64,000 bases of DNA from Virgibacillus doumboii (GCF_902806455.1 NZ_CADCWQ010000001.1:2108001-2172000); one strand, 5' to 3'. Counted from the first letter of the stretch, positions 9,868 through 18,046 are shown. Made by a program: numbers and translations. The notes: generated by a model not told the origin, from the letters alone.

Positions 9868-10152
9868 TTATTTATTCTTTTCTTTCACCTCATTATAATA
9901 CTTCACTCCAAATTGCGATCCCTCAGACACCATTTTTGAATTCTCCAGCTGTGCGGCATCTTTATTTGGTGCCTGATCCGGAACCCCCGCATCTTCAAAT
10001 GTTGAATTCTCTTGATTGCTATTTTTCATTTTATCTACTGCAAGTTGCGCCTTTTCCTTAAGTTTGTTTCTGTTTCCTTCATTTCTCAATAAGTACCCTG
10101 CAGCTCCTGCTCCGATTGCCCCAACCGCAGAAGCGAGATATCTTTTTTTCAT
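9868..10152 (-). CDS. Small glycine-zipper protein, unknown function
   Basis: The predicted 94-residue protein starts MKKRYLAS and continues with a Gly/Ala-rich hydrophobic segment (AVGAIGAGAAGYLL) that could be one membrane span or a glycine zipper. A charged, probably helical Lys/Glu region and an Asn/Gln-rich tail follow. It resembles YtxH-type small proteins in layout, but I do not recognise the family. The start at 10152 follows GGAAAGGGCG at normal spacing; the frame stays open upstream to 10245 with weaker sites. It is divergent from ylaI. Confidence 0.65.
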   Translation of the reverse strand: MKKRYLASAVGAIGAGAAGYLLRNEGNRNKLKEKAQLAVDKMKNSNQENSTFEDAGVPDQAPNKDAAQLENSKMVSEGSQFGVKYYNEVKEKNK

Positions 10153-10298
10153 CGAATCGCCCTTTCCATCGAGATTATTAATATAATTTGTAATAATATT
10201 CCCCATCATTTTCATGTTAAACATTGAGCGGTCTCTTTTATACAAATGAATGTCATGTTATAGTTATAGGACAGAAGCCTAATTTAAGAGGTGAAAAT

Positions 10299-10502
10299 AT
10301 GCAAGTCAAATGTGTACTTTGTGATACTGTTGAAAATATTGAAGATGATTCATTACAAGCTAAAAGATTGAGAAATCGTAAAATCCATATGTTTTTATGT
10401 CAGGAATGCTACGATCGAATATACAATAAAACACAGAAAAGACATGCAACAGGAAACTTTCGCTTGTATGAACAAAAGAAGAAAAAGAAAGATTTAATAT
10501 AA
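10299..10502 (+). CDS. ylaI: YlaI, small zinc-finger-like protein
   Basis: A 67-residue basic protein with two CxxC pairs (KCVLCD at the N-terminus and LCQECYD near residue 36), a likely four-cysteine zinc site. The linker IEDDSLQAKRLRNRKIH is characteristic of Bacillus YlaI. Function is unknown. The start was moved to 10299, after AAGAGGTGAAA, 25 codons inside the longer open frame. It has its own terminator. Confidence 0.9.
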   Translation: MQVKCVLCDTVENIEDDSLQAKRLRNRKIHMFLCQECYDRIYNKTQKRHATGNFRLYEQKKKKKDLI

Positions 10503-10505
10503 GAG

Positions 10506-10533
10506 AAACTCCCCGGCATTGGGGAGTTTTTTT
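10506..10533. terminator. ylaI/ylaH terminator
   Basis: AAACTCCCC pairs with GGGGAGTTT around a 6-base loop, followed by a T-run, between convergent genes. Confidence 0.92.
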
Positions 10534-10536
10534 ATA

Positions 10537-10842
10537 TTAGGATTCCTTTTTCTTTTTCCTTTCCTGGTGTAACCTGAAACGATAAATACCAAGAACTATC
10601 GACATAATAATTAAGCTCTCTGTAATCGGATAACCGACTACACTGAAAAACGTTATGATGATTGAACCAAATGCTAACATTATGTATACCAGTACCGATT
10701 TTAAAATTGGTAATTGCCGGGCAAATCCTAACTTATATGCAATTGCTGCAAAAATTAAATTCAGGACATAAAAGATTGCCAGCTCATGTCCATGAAAGTT
10801 CTCTACTAAAAAGTCATAAAGTAAACTGAAGTTTGTATTCAT
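10537..10842 (-). CDS. ylaH: YlaH-like membrane protein
   Basis: A 101-residue protein with three hydrophobic segments at about 22-38, 45-65 and 70-86 and a very basic C-terminus (RLHQERKKKKES). It matches the YlaH family in size, layout and neighbourhood; function is unknown. GGAGG lies close before the ATG. In Bacillus subtilis typA sits between ylaF and ylaH, but here no such gene occupies the gap. Confidence 0.85.
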   Translation of the reverse strand: MNTNFSLLYDFLVENFHGHELAIFYVLNLIFAAIAYKLGFARQLPILKSVLVYIMLAFGSIIITFFSVVGYPITESLIIMSIVLGIYRFRLHQERKKKKES

Positions 10843-10986
10843 CCATATCCTCCATTACCCTAATACATTAAACTCTTTTTCTATCATACTAAATCCTCCC
10901 TCTGCACGCTAGTTAAAAAATCGTCAATTTTTGAACATTATTGGAATTTCATATATACTAGTTCACGTGTAAAAGAGGTGTGATCT

Positions 10987-11157
10987 ATGAAAAATATTAA
11001 TATTCCCATGTTACTACTAGCTACTCTGGTAATTATGATGTTTATTTTTGTCGGAATTGCCATAGCATACCGTAATATTTGGTTAGTCATATTATTTATA
11101 TTATTGGGTTTTGCATTTATGGGATATGGCATTTCTCTGAAAAAGAAAAAAAAGTAA
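10987..11157 (+). CDS. ylaF: YlaF-like small membrane protein (DUF5325)
   Basis: A 56-residue protein with two hydrophobic helices (about 5-26 and 32-50) and a poly-Lys end. It starts MKNINIPML and includes the IAIAYR turn. AAGAGGTG precedes the ATG at correct spacing. Size, topology and position beside ylaH support YlaF. Function is unknown. Confidence 0.75.
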   Translation: MKNINIPMLLLATLVIMMFIFVGIAIAYRNIWLVILFILLGFAFMGYGISLKKKKK

Positions 11158-11227
11158 CTACTGTTATTGAAAGAGTAGTAAAGGCAAAATAAGTATGCCA
11201 GCAAGAGGTTTCCGAATACATAAATAC

Positions 11228-11265
11228 GCTTGAACTGAAATTTTCAGTTCAAGCTTTTTGTTTTT
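11228..11265. terminator. ylaF/suhB terminator
   Basis: GCTTGAACTGAAA pairs with TTCAGTTCAAGC around a tiny loop with a T-run after it. It lies between convergent genes. Confidence 0.92.
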
Positions 11266-11278
11266 CATTCATTAAAGA

Positions 11279-12088
11279 TTACTTTTTTCCTTTCAGCATG
11301 TATCCCTTAATAATCTGCTCTTGTATAGAAGGGTTGCATGCCAATATCGAATTTTTCTCTAACATATTTACCTGGCTACCGTAAATATTTGTTGTAACAC
11401 CGCCTGTTTCATTTACAATCACGATTCCAGCTGCTATATCCCATGGTGCCAGGCTCATTGTAATATATCCATCGACAATTCCTTCAGCGACATACGCAAG
11501 TTCCAATGCTGCAGATCCATACGTTCTTGTGCCTCGTACGGTTCTGACAAAATTCTGCATCACCTTTTCTTCAACATGCCGATTTTCGCACAGCCAGAAA
11601 TGATTCATACTGATAATCGACTCCAGGAGTTTTTTATCCGGATTAAGCTTAGGTAAAAGAACATTATTTTTAAATGCCCCCTCACCTCGCTTAGCACTGT
11701 ATAGCACATCGTTCATAACATCGTAAATAAAACCAATTTCGCCTGTACCATTATGATATATTCCTACTGATATGGCAAAATTTCGTTTCTGGTGAACAAA
11801 ATTCATCGTTCCATCTATCGGGTCGATTATCCAGATAGTCCCATCAGGTGATTGCAGTTCATCACCATACCCTTCCTCACTTATAATGAAATGGTCAGGG
11901 TATGTTTCCTTAATATTGGAAGTCAGGAAATATTCTGTTTCGTCATCCATATGTGTAACAAGGTCATTGGGGTTTGATTTTGTATTAATTTCCAGTGGAT
12001 CATTTATTTTCTTTCTAATGTTGGCGCCGGCCTGCAGTACCCATTGTTTTGCCTGATCATATATCGAATTACGCGTCTCCATGTTCAT
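11279..12088 (-). CDS. suhB: Inositol-1-monophosphatase family protein
   Basis: A 269-residue Mg-dependent, Li-sensitive phosphatase fold (YktC in Bacillus subtilis). The metal-site motifs are ISEEGYG near residues 68-74, WIIDPIDGTMNF near 85-96 and the late APWDIAAG near 214-221. Substrates may be inositol monophosphate or another sugar phosphate. The start is set at 12088 after TTGGAGGC; the frame is open 36 codons further but without a ribosome site. It belongs to the ykt block with yktA and yktB. Confidence 0.92.
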   Translation of the reverse strand: MNMETRNSIYDQAKQWVLQAGANIRKKINDPLEINTKSNPNDLVTHMDDETEYFLTSNIKETYPDHFIISEEGYGDELQSPDGTIWIIDPIDGTMNFVHQKRNFAISVGIYHNGTGEIGFIYDVMNDVLYSAKRGEGAFKNNVLLPKLNPDKKLLESIISMNHFWLCENRHVEEKVMQNFVRTVRGTRTYGSAALELAYVAEGIVDGYITMSLAPWDIAAGIVIVNETGGVTTNIYGSQVNMLEKNSILACNPSIQEQIIKGYMLKGKK

Positions 12089-12194
12089 ATGTAAGCCTCC
12101 AATAAGTTTCCTGTCTATTATTATCATACCAAATTGAGGGCTGTGATTCATTTTTTTAATCTGAAAAGAATATGTGTAATAATTATTTACATAC

Positions 12195-12258
12195 AAATGA
12201 CCCCAATTTTCTGTTTTATCATTAAGTGATAAACATATGTAAAGTTGGGGTCATTTTT
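12195..12258. terminator. Long hairpin, ykzI-suhB gap
   Basis: AAATGACCCCAA (12195-12206) pairs with TTGGGGTCATTT (12245-12256), with an inner TTTATCA/TGATAAA stem at about 12216-12233. The best T-run is on the plus strand, although the flanking genes read minus, so it may act on antisense transcripts or as an mRNA end. Confidence 0.6.
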
Positions 12259-12264
12259 CCATGA

Positions 12265-12456
12265 TTATTCATTTTCGATTTCCAGCAACTGTTCACGTAA
12301 TTGCTTTAGCCGTTCCTTGGATTTGATTATTTCTATTTTGTCATTCGCCTGCATCGCATCATGTAATGTTACCAGTTCATAATCGATTTCCATGCGGATT
12401 ACTGGGAGTCTTTCCTGGGCCTCTTTCCTTCTGAGGGCTTCCATTACAAATTTCAC
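12265..12456 (-). CDS. ykzI: YkzI-like small helical protein
   Basis: A roughly 63-residue, highly charged protein that is probably one helical hairpin, with motifs KEAQERLPVIRMEIDYEL and a final LREQLLEIENE. It fits the small gene found next to yktC/suhB in Bacillus subtilis (ykzI); function is unknown. GTG 12456 is chosen because AAAGG then has normal spacing. GTG 12465 is only two bases from that site. Confidence 0.65.
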   Translation of the reverse strand: MKFVMEALRRKEAQERLPVIRMEIDYELVTLHDAMQANDKIEIIKSKERLKQLREQLLEIENE

Positions 12457-12610
12457 AACACCCACAACCTTTCAAATGGCTTTTATTATTTATATGAAGT
12501 AATTTCCCATTTGGTGATAAGTAATTAGTTAGTATTTCTATATTCCCCGATTTTTAATTTTTCAAACGCTAAGCTGTTTTTGTAATGATTGTTGTTTTTG
12601 GCACAAAAGA

Positions 12611-12692
12611 TATAAACTGCGACGTAACTTTTTTAAAAAAAGAGTGAGTGCTATAACACCGCTGCGGAAATACACTTCGCTTTCCGTGGGTG
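12611..12692. repeat. Truncated copy of the MITE-like repeat family
   Basis: The left end ATAAACTGCGACGTAACTT (12612-12630) and the core ACACCGCTGCGG...CTTTCCGTGGG (12656-12690) match the larger copies at 41331 and 55595. The rest of the element is missing. The remainder of the 12466-12811 gap shows no gene. Confidence 0.75.
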
Positions 12693-12811
12693 AGTTAAGA
12701 TACGATACAGCCAAACGATAAATTCTGGGTACATAGCTTGACTATAGGTGTTATTTAATTAATAATAATTATTATAATCTATGAAAAAGCAACATCGAAA
12801 GGGTGTAAAAG

Positions 12812-13429
12812 ATGGGATTTAGAGGCTTCTCAAAAAAAGATTTTAATACATTCAATATAGATGGCCTGGAAGAACGAATGGAGGCAATAAGGGAAAGCAT
12901 ACAGCCTAAATTCAGGGCAATCGGTGAAAAACTGGGTGATGATATTTCCGAAATAACGGATATTGACATGCACATACATATTGCACAGCATGCCCGTAGA
13001 ACAAAAAATCCGCCGAATGATACGTGGATGGCGTTTTGTCATGACAAACGCGGCTATAAAAAACATCCGCATTTTCAAATTGGTTTGTTCGATGATCATC
13101 TGTTTCTATGGCTGGCATATATTTATGAAATGCCGGGAAAACAGGAGATTGCCAAAACATTTCTTAATCATATAGATGACATTAAACAAATTGTACCGGA
13201 TGATTATGTCATTTCCCTGGATCATACGAAGAAAGATGCTACAAGTTTTGGAGATATTGATTTGGAGAAGGCCCTTACACGTTTCCGTGATGTGAAGAAA
13301 GCAGAATTTCTTATCGGAAAACACATAAAGCCAAATGATCCTGTTCTTAAGAGCGGCAAGGCATTTATAAATGAGGCTGAAGAAACCTTTAGGACTCTGG
13401 CTCCTATTTATAAAATTTCAATGCAATAA
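12812..13429 (+). CDS. yktB: YktB, UPF0637 protein
   Basis: A 205-residue soluble protein of the UPF0637/YktB family, beginning MGFRGFSKKDF with the conserved run DTWMAFCHDKRGYKKHPHFQ at about 71-90. No catalytic motif is evident to me and function is unknown. AAAGGGTG lies before the ATG. It is convergent with yktA across a perfect shared terminator. Confidence 0.92.
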   Translation: MGFRGFSKKDFNTFNIDGLEERMEAIRESIQPKFRAIGEKLGDDISEITDIDMHIHIAQHARRTKNPPNDTWMAFCHDKRGYKKHPHFQIGLFDDHLFLWLAYIYEMPGKQEIAKTFLNHIDDIKQIVPDDYVISLDHTKKDATSFGDIDLEKALTRFRDVKKAEFLIGKHIKPNDPVLKSGKAFINEAEETFRTLAPIYKISMQ

Positions 13430-13433
13430 TATG

Positions 13434-13461
13434 AAAAGACCTTTCCGCGGAAAGGTCTTTT
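13434..13461. terminator. yktB/yktA terminator
   Basis: AAAAGACCTTTCC pairs perfectly with GGAAAGGTCTTTT around a 2-base loop, which gives good termination on both strands. Confidence 0.92.
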
Positions 13462-13732
13462 ATTCTTTCATCTTTATGGAACGCTCATCAGTATTACGTG
13501 CTTTTTTAACAACAGGATAACTTGCATAGCCTGAAGCCTTTTCAAAATCGGAAAAATAGGTTTTCTCTTCACTTTTGGAAGGTACAATCTCCTTGAATCG
13601 TCGGTATGCAGCCAATACTTCTTCACGACCCGCTTGTTTCTCGTATGCTTTTTCAATGATTGTAAAAAAGTTAACCACATCAACTATTTCCTGTTTTGAC
13701 CATGTCTCATCAAGTGGATAATGATAATTCAA
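13460..13732 (-). CDS. yktA: YktA, UPF0223 protein
   Basis: A 90-residue protein of the UPF0223 family (start MNYHYPLDETWSKQEI, ending in ARNTDERS). It is small and helical with no known function. The start is a TTG at 13732, preceded by GAGGTGAG that overlaps the end of the upstream oxidoreductase gene, so the two are probably co-transcribed. Confidence 0.9.
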   Translation of the reverse strand: MNYHYPLDETWSKQEIVDVVNFFTIIEKAYEKQAGREEVLAAYRRFKEIVPSKSEEKTYFSDFEKASGYASYPVVKKARNTDERSIKMKE

Positions 13733-13746
13733 AGCTCTTACTCACC

Positions 13747-14706
13747 TCAGTCTGTCCATTTCCTTTTAATTGCTTCAACTTCCTCAACCATTGAAGAAAT
13801 TAACTCTTTTACTGTCGGGATATCATGAATCCGTGCTGTTCCCTGACCTGCCCAGCCGAATCCTTTATCATCTTCACCCTTATGTATATATTGTTTGTTA
13901 GCTTCCCCACTTATGTAGGATTTAAGTGAATCATAATCACCTTTTTGGCCTTCTATCTCCAATATTGTATCTGTCCAGGTATTTTTTAATGCTCGTGCAG
14001 GTGTTCCCAGCGAACGCTTGATTACGACGGTTGAATTTTCGTCTGCATCAAGTAATGCTTGTTTATATGCCCAATGTGCATCGACACACTCCTTTGTTGC
14101 AATAAATCGAGTCCCCATTTCTATACCTTCTGCTCCAAGTGCCAGTGCTGCCATCATGCTTCGCCCATCAACAACACCGCCAGAAGCAATTACCGGAATT
14201 GATACGGAATCAACAACTTGTGGAGTCAATACAAATGTCCCTATATCACCACGGCCCAGGTGTCCTCCACCTTCCTGGCCAACAACCATAACTGCATCTG
14301 CTCCTAATTCCTCTGCTTTTTCGGCCTGTCTGCGTGCTGCAACAAGAACAAGTTTTTTAATAGGATGGTCCTTAACCATATCAAGTACACCTTTAGGATT
14401 ACCACCGGTTACCGATATTGCCGGTACCTTCTCATCTATTGCCACCTGCACCATATGTTCAAATGGCCTTCCATGCTGTCCGATTGCGAAGTTTACACCA
14501 AATGGTTTATCGGTCATTGATTTTAACTTGCGGATTTCATTTCTTAATTCTTCCGGACTTGAAAGACTCATTGCAGTTATTTGGCCCAATCCACCAGAAT
14601 TGGAAACGGCAGCCGCTAAATCAGCATATGCCAAATAGGCAAGTCCCCCCTGAATAATCGGGTATTCAATATTTAATAGTTTTGTCACGCTCGTTTCCCA
14701 CTTCAA
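13747..14706 (-). CDS. Nitronate monooxygenase-type flavoprotein (FabK/YrpB-like)
   Basis: A 319-residue FMN-dependent TIM-barrel protein of the 2-nitropropane dioxygenase superfamily. Visible features are the N-terminal PIIQGG phosphate/FMN motif, the VVGQEGGGHLGR loop near residues 143-154, and IASGGVVDGRSMMAALALGA, the C-terminal FMN-phosphate motif, near 178-197. Family members oxidise nitronates or reduce enoyl-ACP (FabK), and sequence reading alone does not separate these. TTG 14706 is chosen because AGAGGTG lies eight bases upstream and would overlap the longer GTG start. It is adjacent to yktA on the same strand. Confidence 0.88.
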   Translation of the reverse strand: MKWETSVTKLLNIEYPIIQGGLAYLAYADLAAAVSNSGGLGQITAMSLSSPEELRNEIRKLKSMTDKPFGVNFAIGQHGRPFEHMVQVAIDEKVPAISVTGGNPKGVLDMVKDHPIKKLVLVAARRQAEKAEELGADAVMVVGQEGGGHLGRGDIGTFVLTPQVVDSVSIPVIASGGVVDGRSMMAALALGAEGIEMGTRFIATKECVDAHWAYKQALLDADENSTVVIKRSLGTPARALKNTWTDTILEIEGQKGDYDSLKSYISGEANKQYIHKGEDDKGFGWAGQGTARIHDIPTVKELISSMVEEVEAIKRKWTD

Positions 14707-14776
14707 CAAATACACCTCTTTTTCTTTTTATCGTATCATTAAATACATCTTTATGGCTAAGAAACAGCACAAATAA

Positions 14777-14798
14777 GCTGCATGTGAATCCATGCAGC
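14777..14798 (-). terminator. SR1 terminator
   Basis: GCTGCATG (14777-14784) pairs with CATGCAGC (14791-14798). On the minus strand it is followed by TTATTTGT, a modest T-rich tract. Confidence 0.7.
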
Positions 14799-14817
14799 CT
14801 CAGGCGTTCAAATCAAT

Positions 14818-14922
14818 CTATTTTTGTTCACAAGTCGGACATGTACCGTAAAGCGTAGTAACTTTTTCATCATCAAAATGTTCGATTACTTCTTGGCAAT
14901 CCTGACAAACGATAGTACCCAT
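14818..14922 (-). CDS. sr1p: SR1P, GapA-binding peptide
   Basis: A 34-residue peptide beginning MGTIVCQDCQE and containing the segment EKVTTLYGTC. Two CxxC pairs (C6/C9 and C28/C31) suggest a zinc site. It matches the SR1P family, whose Bacillus subtilis member binds glyceraldehyde-3-phosphate dehydrogenase GapA and promotes its interaction with RNase J1. RnjA is encoded at 26325-27992. AAGGAG lies upstream of the ATG. The peptide is too short for usual ORF calling. Confidence 0.88.
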   Translation of the reverse strand: MGTIVCQDCQEVIEHFDDEKVTTLYGTCPTCEQK

Positions 14923-14964
14923 CTGGTCCAACTCCTTTACTTTTAATTGTTACTCCATAATAGC

Positions 14965-14993
14965 ATTATAGTATGACATATTAAGAAAATCAA
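14965..14993 (-). promoter_or_regulatory. SR1 promoter
   Basis: On the minus strand TTGATT and a perfect TATAAT are separated by 17 bases. In Bacillus subtilis this promoter is repressed by CcpN and CcpA during growth on sugar; I did not identify their operators here. Confidence 0.75.
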
Positions 14994-15041
14994 TTGTTAA
15001 TTAGTATAACATATTATAAAAAGTATGTTTTTGTGTATTAA

Positions 15042-15073
15042 AAAAGCCAGTTATAAAAAAATAACTGACTGTA
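15042..15073 (-). terminator. Terminator of the polysaccharide deacetylase gene
   Basis: AGTCAGTTAT and ATAACTGGCT form the stem, followed by TTTTTT on the minus strand. Confidence 0.85.
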
Positions 15074-15078
15074 TATGT

Positions 15079-15960
15079 TTATTTTATTTTTTGTATTAAA
15101 TTTGGATCTACAATTTCATATCCCTTATTGCGGAGTCCCGTGACAATATCTTTTAATGCTTTAGCTGTCCATTCACGGTCGTGCATCAAAAGATTGGCAC
15201 CAGGCTTCAACAGGCTGTAGGGAACATCAACTTCAGGACCTTTTCCAGTAACCATTGCTTCGGTCAATTTTTTTGCATCCATGTACGGTTCGAAATAATC
15301 ATAACCGTAAGTCCAATTCATTAATACCATGCCCTCTTCTTTGGCAGTCTGTTTTGTGAAATCTGTGTTTGCCCCATTCGGTGCCCTGAAAAATTCAGGT
15401 CTTTTTCCAATAATTTCTTCAATCGTATCACTTAAGCTAATAATTTCCTTCTTTTGTTTTTCCTCTGACAAATCAGGCAAAAAAGCATGATTGTATGTAT
15501 GGTTACCAATCGGAAATCCCATTTCATGAATTTGCTTTAATACTTCTTTTTCCTCGGGTGTATCCAAAAAATGCCCATTTACGAAAAAGATTGCACCTGC
15601 ATCTAACGATTTTAATGTTTTCGCCATCTCAAGCGCATATTTATCCGGTGCATCATCTATTGTCAACAAAATTACTTTTTCATTGTAGCTTTCTTTTAAA
15701 GGAACAACTGAAGAGGTTTCTTCATTTATTTTATATTTTGCCTCTATTACTTGCTCGATTTCGGTTTCTTCCTGCTTTTCTTCTTCTGCCTTTACTGTTT
15801 TATCTGCAGATTTTTGCTCTTCCTCTTTCTGTTTATCTGTTTCTGTTTGCTCCTGTTCATTTTCCTGGTTGGTGCTTTCTTTTTCTGAAACGGCTTTACT
15901 GTCTGCACATGCTGAAATAAATAAAAGCACTGCAACTAAAATCCATACTATTTTCTTCAA
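15079..15960 (-). CDS. Lipoprotein polysaccharide deacetylase (NodB fold)
   Basis: A 293-residue surface lipoprotein. Its signal ends in lipobox ISAC near residue 18, followed by a Glu/Lys/Gln-rich linker to about residue 85 and then a NodB carbohydrate-esterase-4 domain. The metal and catalytic motifs are TIDDAPD (the usual TFDD position), NHTYNH and RAPNG, and the late LMHDREW supplies the last catalytic histidine. The substrate may be peptidoglycan or another surface glycan. Start TTG 15960 follows AGGAGGGGG at normal spacing; the longer frame has no such site. It appears monocistronic. Confidence 0.9.
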   Translation of the reverse strand: MKKIVWILVAVLLFISACADSKAVSEKESTNQENEQEQTETDKQKEEEQKSADKTVKAEEEKQEETEIEQVIEAKYKINEETSSVVPLKESYNEKVILLTIDDAPDKYALEMAKTLKSLDAGAIFFVNGHFLDTPEEKEVLKQIHEMGFPIGNHTYNHAFLPDLSEEKQKKEIISLSDTIEEIIGKRPEFFRAPNGANTDFTKQTAKEEGMVLMNWTYGYDYFEPYMDAKKLTEAMVTGKGPEVDVPYSLLKPGANLLMHDREWTAKALKDIVTGLRNKGYEIVDPNLIQKIK

Positions 15961-16417
15961 CGTAGTCCCCCTCCTGATGTCTCTATATAACAATTCAATT
16001 ATAAATGAAGGATGGGATGTTGACTATACCTTTTTTATATAACTGTTTATATATTTTCTATTTGGGTATACGTATACAGTATAAATTAGATAGGAAGAGA
16101 CAGAATAAAACTGCATTGTTTTGGTTGAATACATTTTGTATTTATGTTTTAATTCCTTACTGTGTGGCAATTTGACTTCATTCTCACAATTACAATAGAA
16201 AGGAGCCAAAAATAATAACACATACGTCTCGTTTATCCGTAGTAAGCACAACTGCAATCCTAACATAAGCAGGGAAACAAACACTATCCAGGGATTCATA
16301 GTAGAATAATTTAGCAGTTTTTACTTTTTGAGTGCTTCAGGATTTGTGAACTTATTTTCAAAGTAAAGTAAAAACAAACCTGAAGATTCTAACAAAACTA
16401 TATAGGGAGGTCTTACT
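15961..16417. promoter_or_regulatory. Intergenic and 5' leader of the BCCT gene, with inverted repeat
   Basis: No gene is supported in this gap. In the leader, CTTCAGGATTTGT (16335-16347) and ACAAACCTGAAG (16374-16385) can pair with one bulged base, giving a stem-loop that ends about 30 bases before the translation start. It has no T-run, so it is not a simple terminator. A regulatory role is inferred. Confidence 0.35.
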
Positions 16418-18037
16418 ATTAAATCCAAAACAATTACATCTGTTTTTTGGGTATCTATTCCGTTAATATCTGTATTTATTATTTGGGGAGCTTTTTTCCC
16501 CGATAATGTGGGTTATGTATTAGGCATAGTCGACAGTTTTATTTCGAACACATTTGGCTGGTTTTATTTGATGGTTATGACAGGATTTGTTGTCCTTGCA
16601 TTGTATTTGATCTTCGGGCCTTATGGAAGGATCAAGCTTGGAGAACCTGATGATAAACCGGAGTATAGTTATTTTACCTGGTTTGCATTTCTGTTCACCG
16701 CCGGTATGGGGGTTGGTCTCGTATTCTATGGTGTGACTGAACCTGTAACACATTATTATTCCCCTCCTTCTGCTGATCCTGAAACAGTAGCATCTGCGGA
16801 AGAGTCCATGCAGTACACCTTATTCCACTGGGGATTCCATCCATGGGCTACATATGCGGTGCTTGCATTGGCACTTGCTTATTTTAAATTCCGTCACCGG
16901 GCTCCTGCTTTGATCAGTTCCGCTTTTGCACCACTGATTGGTGATCGGTCTAAAGGCGGCTTGGGGGTTGCGATTGATACACTGGCCGTTTTTGCTACTG
17001 TATTTGGTATTGCAACATCGCTTGGACTTGGTGCTACACAGATTACAGCAGGTTTGAACTATACCTTTGAAGGCATTCCAAATAACCTGACAACCAATTT
17101 GATCGTTATTTTCGTTATCACGGTATTATTTATGCTTTCTGCTTCTACAGGGATTAACCGGGGTATCCGTTACCTGAGCTGGACAAATATTGTTCTTGCC
17201 GTCGCATTGATGCTTTTTGTATTCATTCTCGGTAACTCTGTACGTATGACCGAGTCATTTACAACAACGGTAAGTAATTATATACAAAACCTTCCAAGCA
17301 TGACGCTGGGAATGAATACTTTTACCGGTGACAGAGAGTTCCTTAATTCATGGACACTCTTCTACTGGGCCTGGTGGATCGGCTGGTCGCCATTTGTCGG
17401 AACCTTTATTGCCCGGGTTTCCAGAGGAAGGACGATTCGTGAATTTGTCATCGGGGTAACTTTAATTCCGGTAATATTCAGCGCCTTCTGGTTTTCCGTC
17501 TTCGGTATTGCCGGATTGGAAATGGATCAAGCTCAAGGCGGCATTATCCATCAATTAATGAATGAGGCGGGCAATGAAGTAGCATTATTTGCATTTCTTG
17601 AGTCACAGCCTATGGCAGCCGTCATTATGGGTGTCGCAGTGCTCTTGATTGCATCTTTCTTCGTTACTTCAGCCGATTCCGGTACATTTGTGCTTGGCAT
17701 GCTGACAACAGGAGGCAGGTTAAACCCAGGAACGGGCGTAAAGATTATCTGGGGGATTGTCCTTGCCGGAACTGCTGCGGTTCTATTGTGGTCCGGCGGG
17801 TTGACAGCAATACAAATGGCCATGCTGATTGCAGCATTCCCGTTTGCGATTTTAATGGTATTTATGTGTATTTCGCTCCTTAAAGCACTGAAAAGCGAGC
17901 ATGGCATATTGCAAATGGAAAGAAAACAGCGCGAACTCGATCCGGAGTTCCGTGAAAAGCAGCAAAAAGAACTAAGGAGAATGCGGGAAGGATTTAAGGA
18001 AACACTTCCTGATGCTGAAGAGGAAAGAGAATCTTAA
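16418..18037 (+). CDS. BCCT-family betaine/carnitine/choline transporter
   Basis: A 539-residue secondary carrier with about twelve membrane spans, taking up glycine betaine or similar osmolytes with Na+. The YFTWFAFLFTAGMGVGLVFY region (about 88-107) carries the glycine stretch of Na+-coupled members, and FYWAWWIGWSPFVGTFIARV near 310-330 is the BCCT aromatic box. The frame is conserved-looking well upstream of the first GTG (16508): TM1 and the FFPDN motif are encoded there, and GGGAGG lies seven bases before an ATT at 16418. No ATG, GTG or TTG exists in frame between the upstream TAG and 16508, so ATT is the likely start. The C-terminal tail is charged and cytoplasmic. Confidence 0.88.
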   Translation: MKSKTITSVFWVSIPLISVFIIWGAFFPDNVGYVLGIVDSFISNTFGWFYLMVMTGFVVLALYLIFGPYGRIKLGEPDDKPEYSYFTWFAFLFTAGMGVGLVFYGVTEPVTHYYSPPSADPETVASAEESMQYTLFHWGFHPWATYAVLALALAYFKFRHRAPALISSAFAPLIGDRSKGGLGVAIDTLAVFATVFGIATSLGLGATQITAGLNYTFEGIPNNLTTNLIVIFVITVLFMLSASTGINRGIRYLSWTNIVLAVALMLFVFILGNSVRMTESFTTTVSNYIQNLPSMTLGMNTFTGDREFLNSWTLFYWAWWIGWSPFVGTFIARVSRGRTIREFVIGVTLIPVIFSAFWFSVFGIAGLEMDQAQGGIIHQLMNEAGNEVALFAFLESQPMAAVIMGVAVLLIASFFVTSADSGTFVLGMLTTGGRLNPGTGVKIIWGIVLAGTAAVLLWSGGLTAIQMAMLIAAFPFAILMVFMCISLLKALKSEHGILQMERKQRELDPEFREKQQKELRRMREGFKETLPDAEEERES

Positions 18038-18046
18038 TAAACAATG

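Larger units (their letters stand above)
14770..14958 (-). ncRNA. sr1: SR1 dual-function small RNA
   Basis: A consensus promoter at 14965-14993, a 34-codon SR1P frame and a hairpin terminator at 14777-14798 define a transcript of about 190 bases. In Bacillus subtilis SR1 is about 205 bases, base-pairs with ahrC mRNA and encodes SR1P. It lies in the pdhD-speA region there, and this copy lies between the ykt and pdh blocks. The base-pairing role is inferred and was not tested here. Confidence 0.75.

Noticed and set aside
11158..11227. Extra coding after ylaF
   Set aside because: The YlaF frame closes at 11157 and the following bases up to the terminator show no start or ribosome site.
16024..16299. 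91-codon minus-strand frame with hydrophobic start
   Set aside because: No ribosome site, AT-driven composition and no recognisable pattern.
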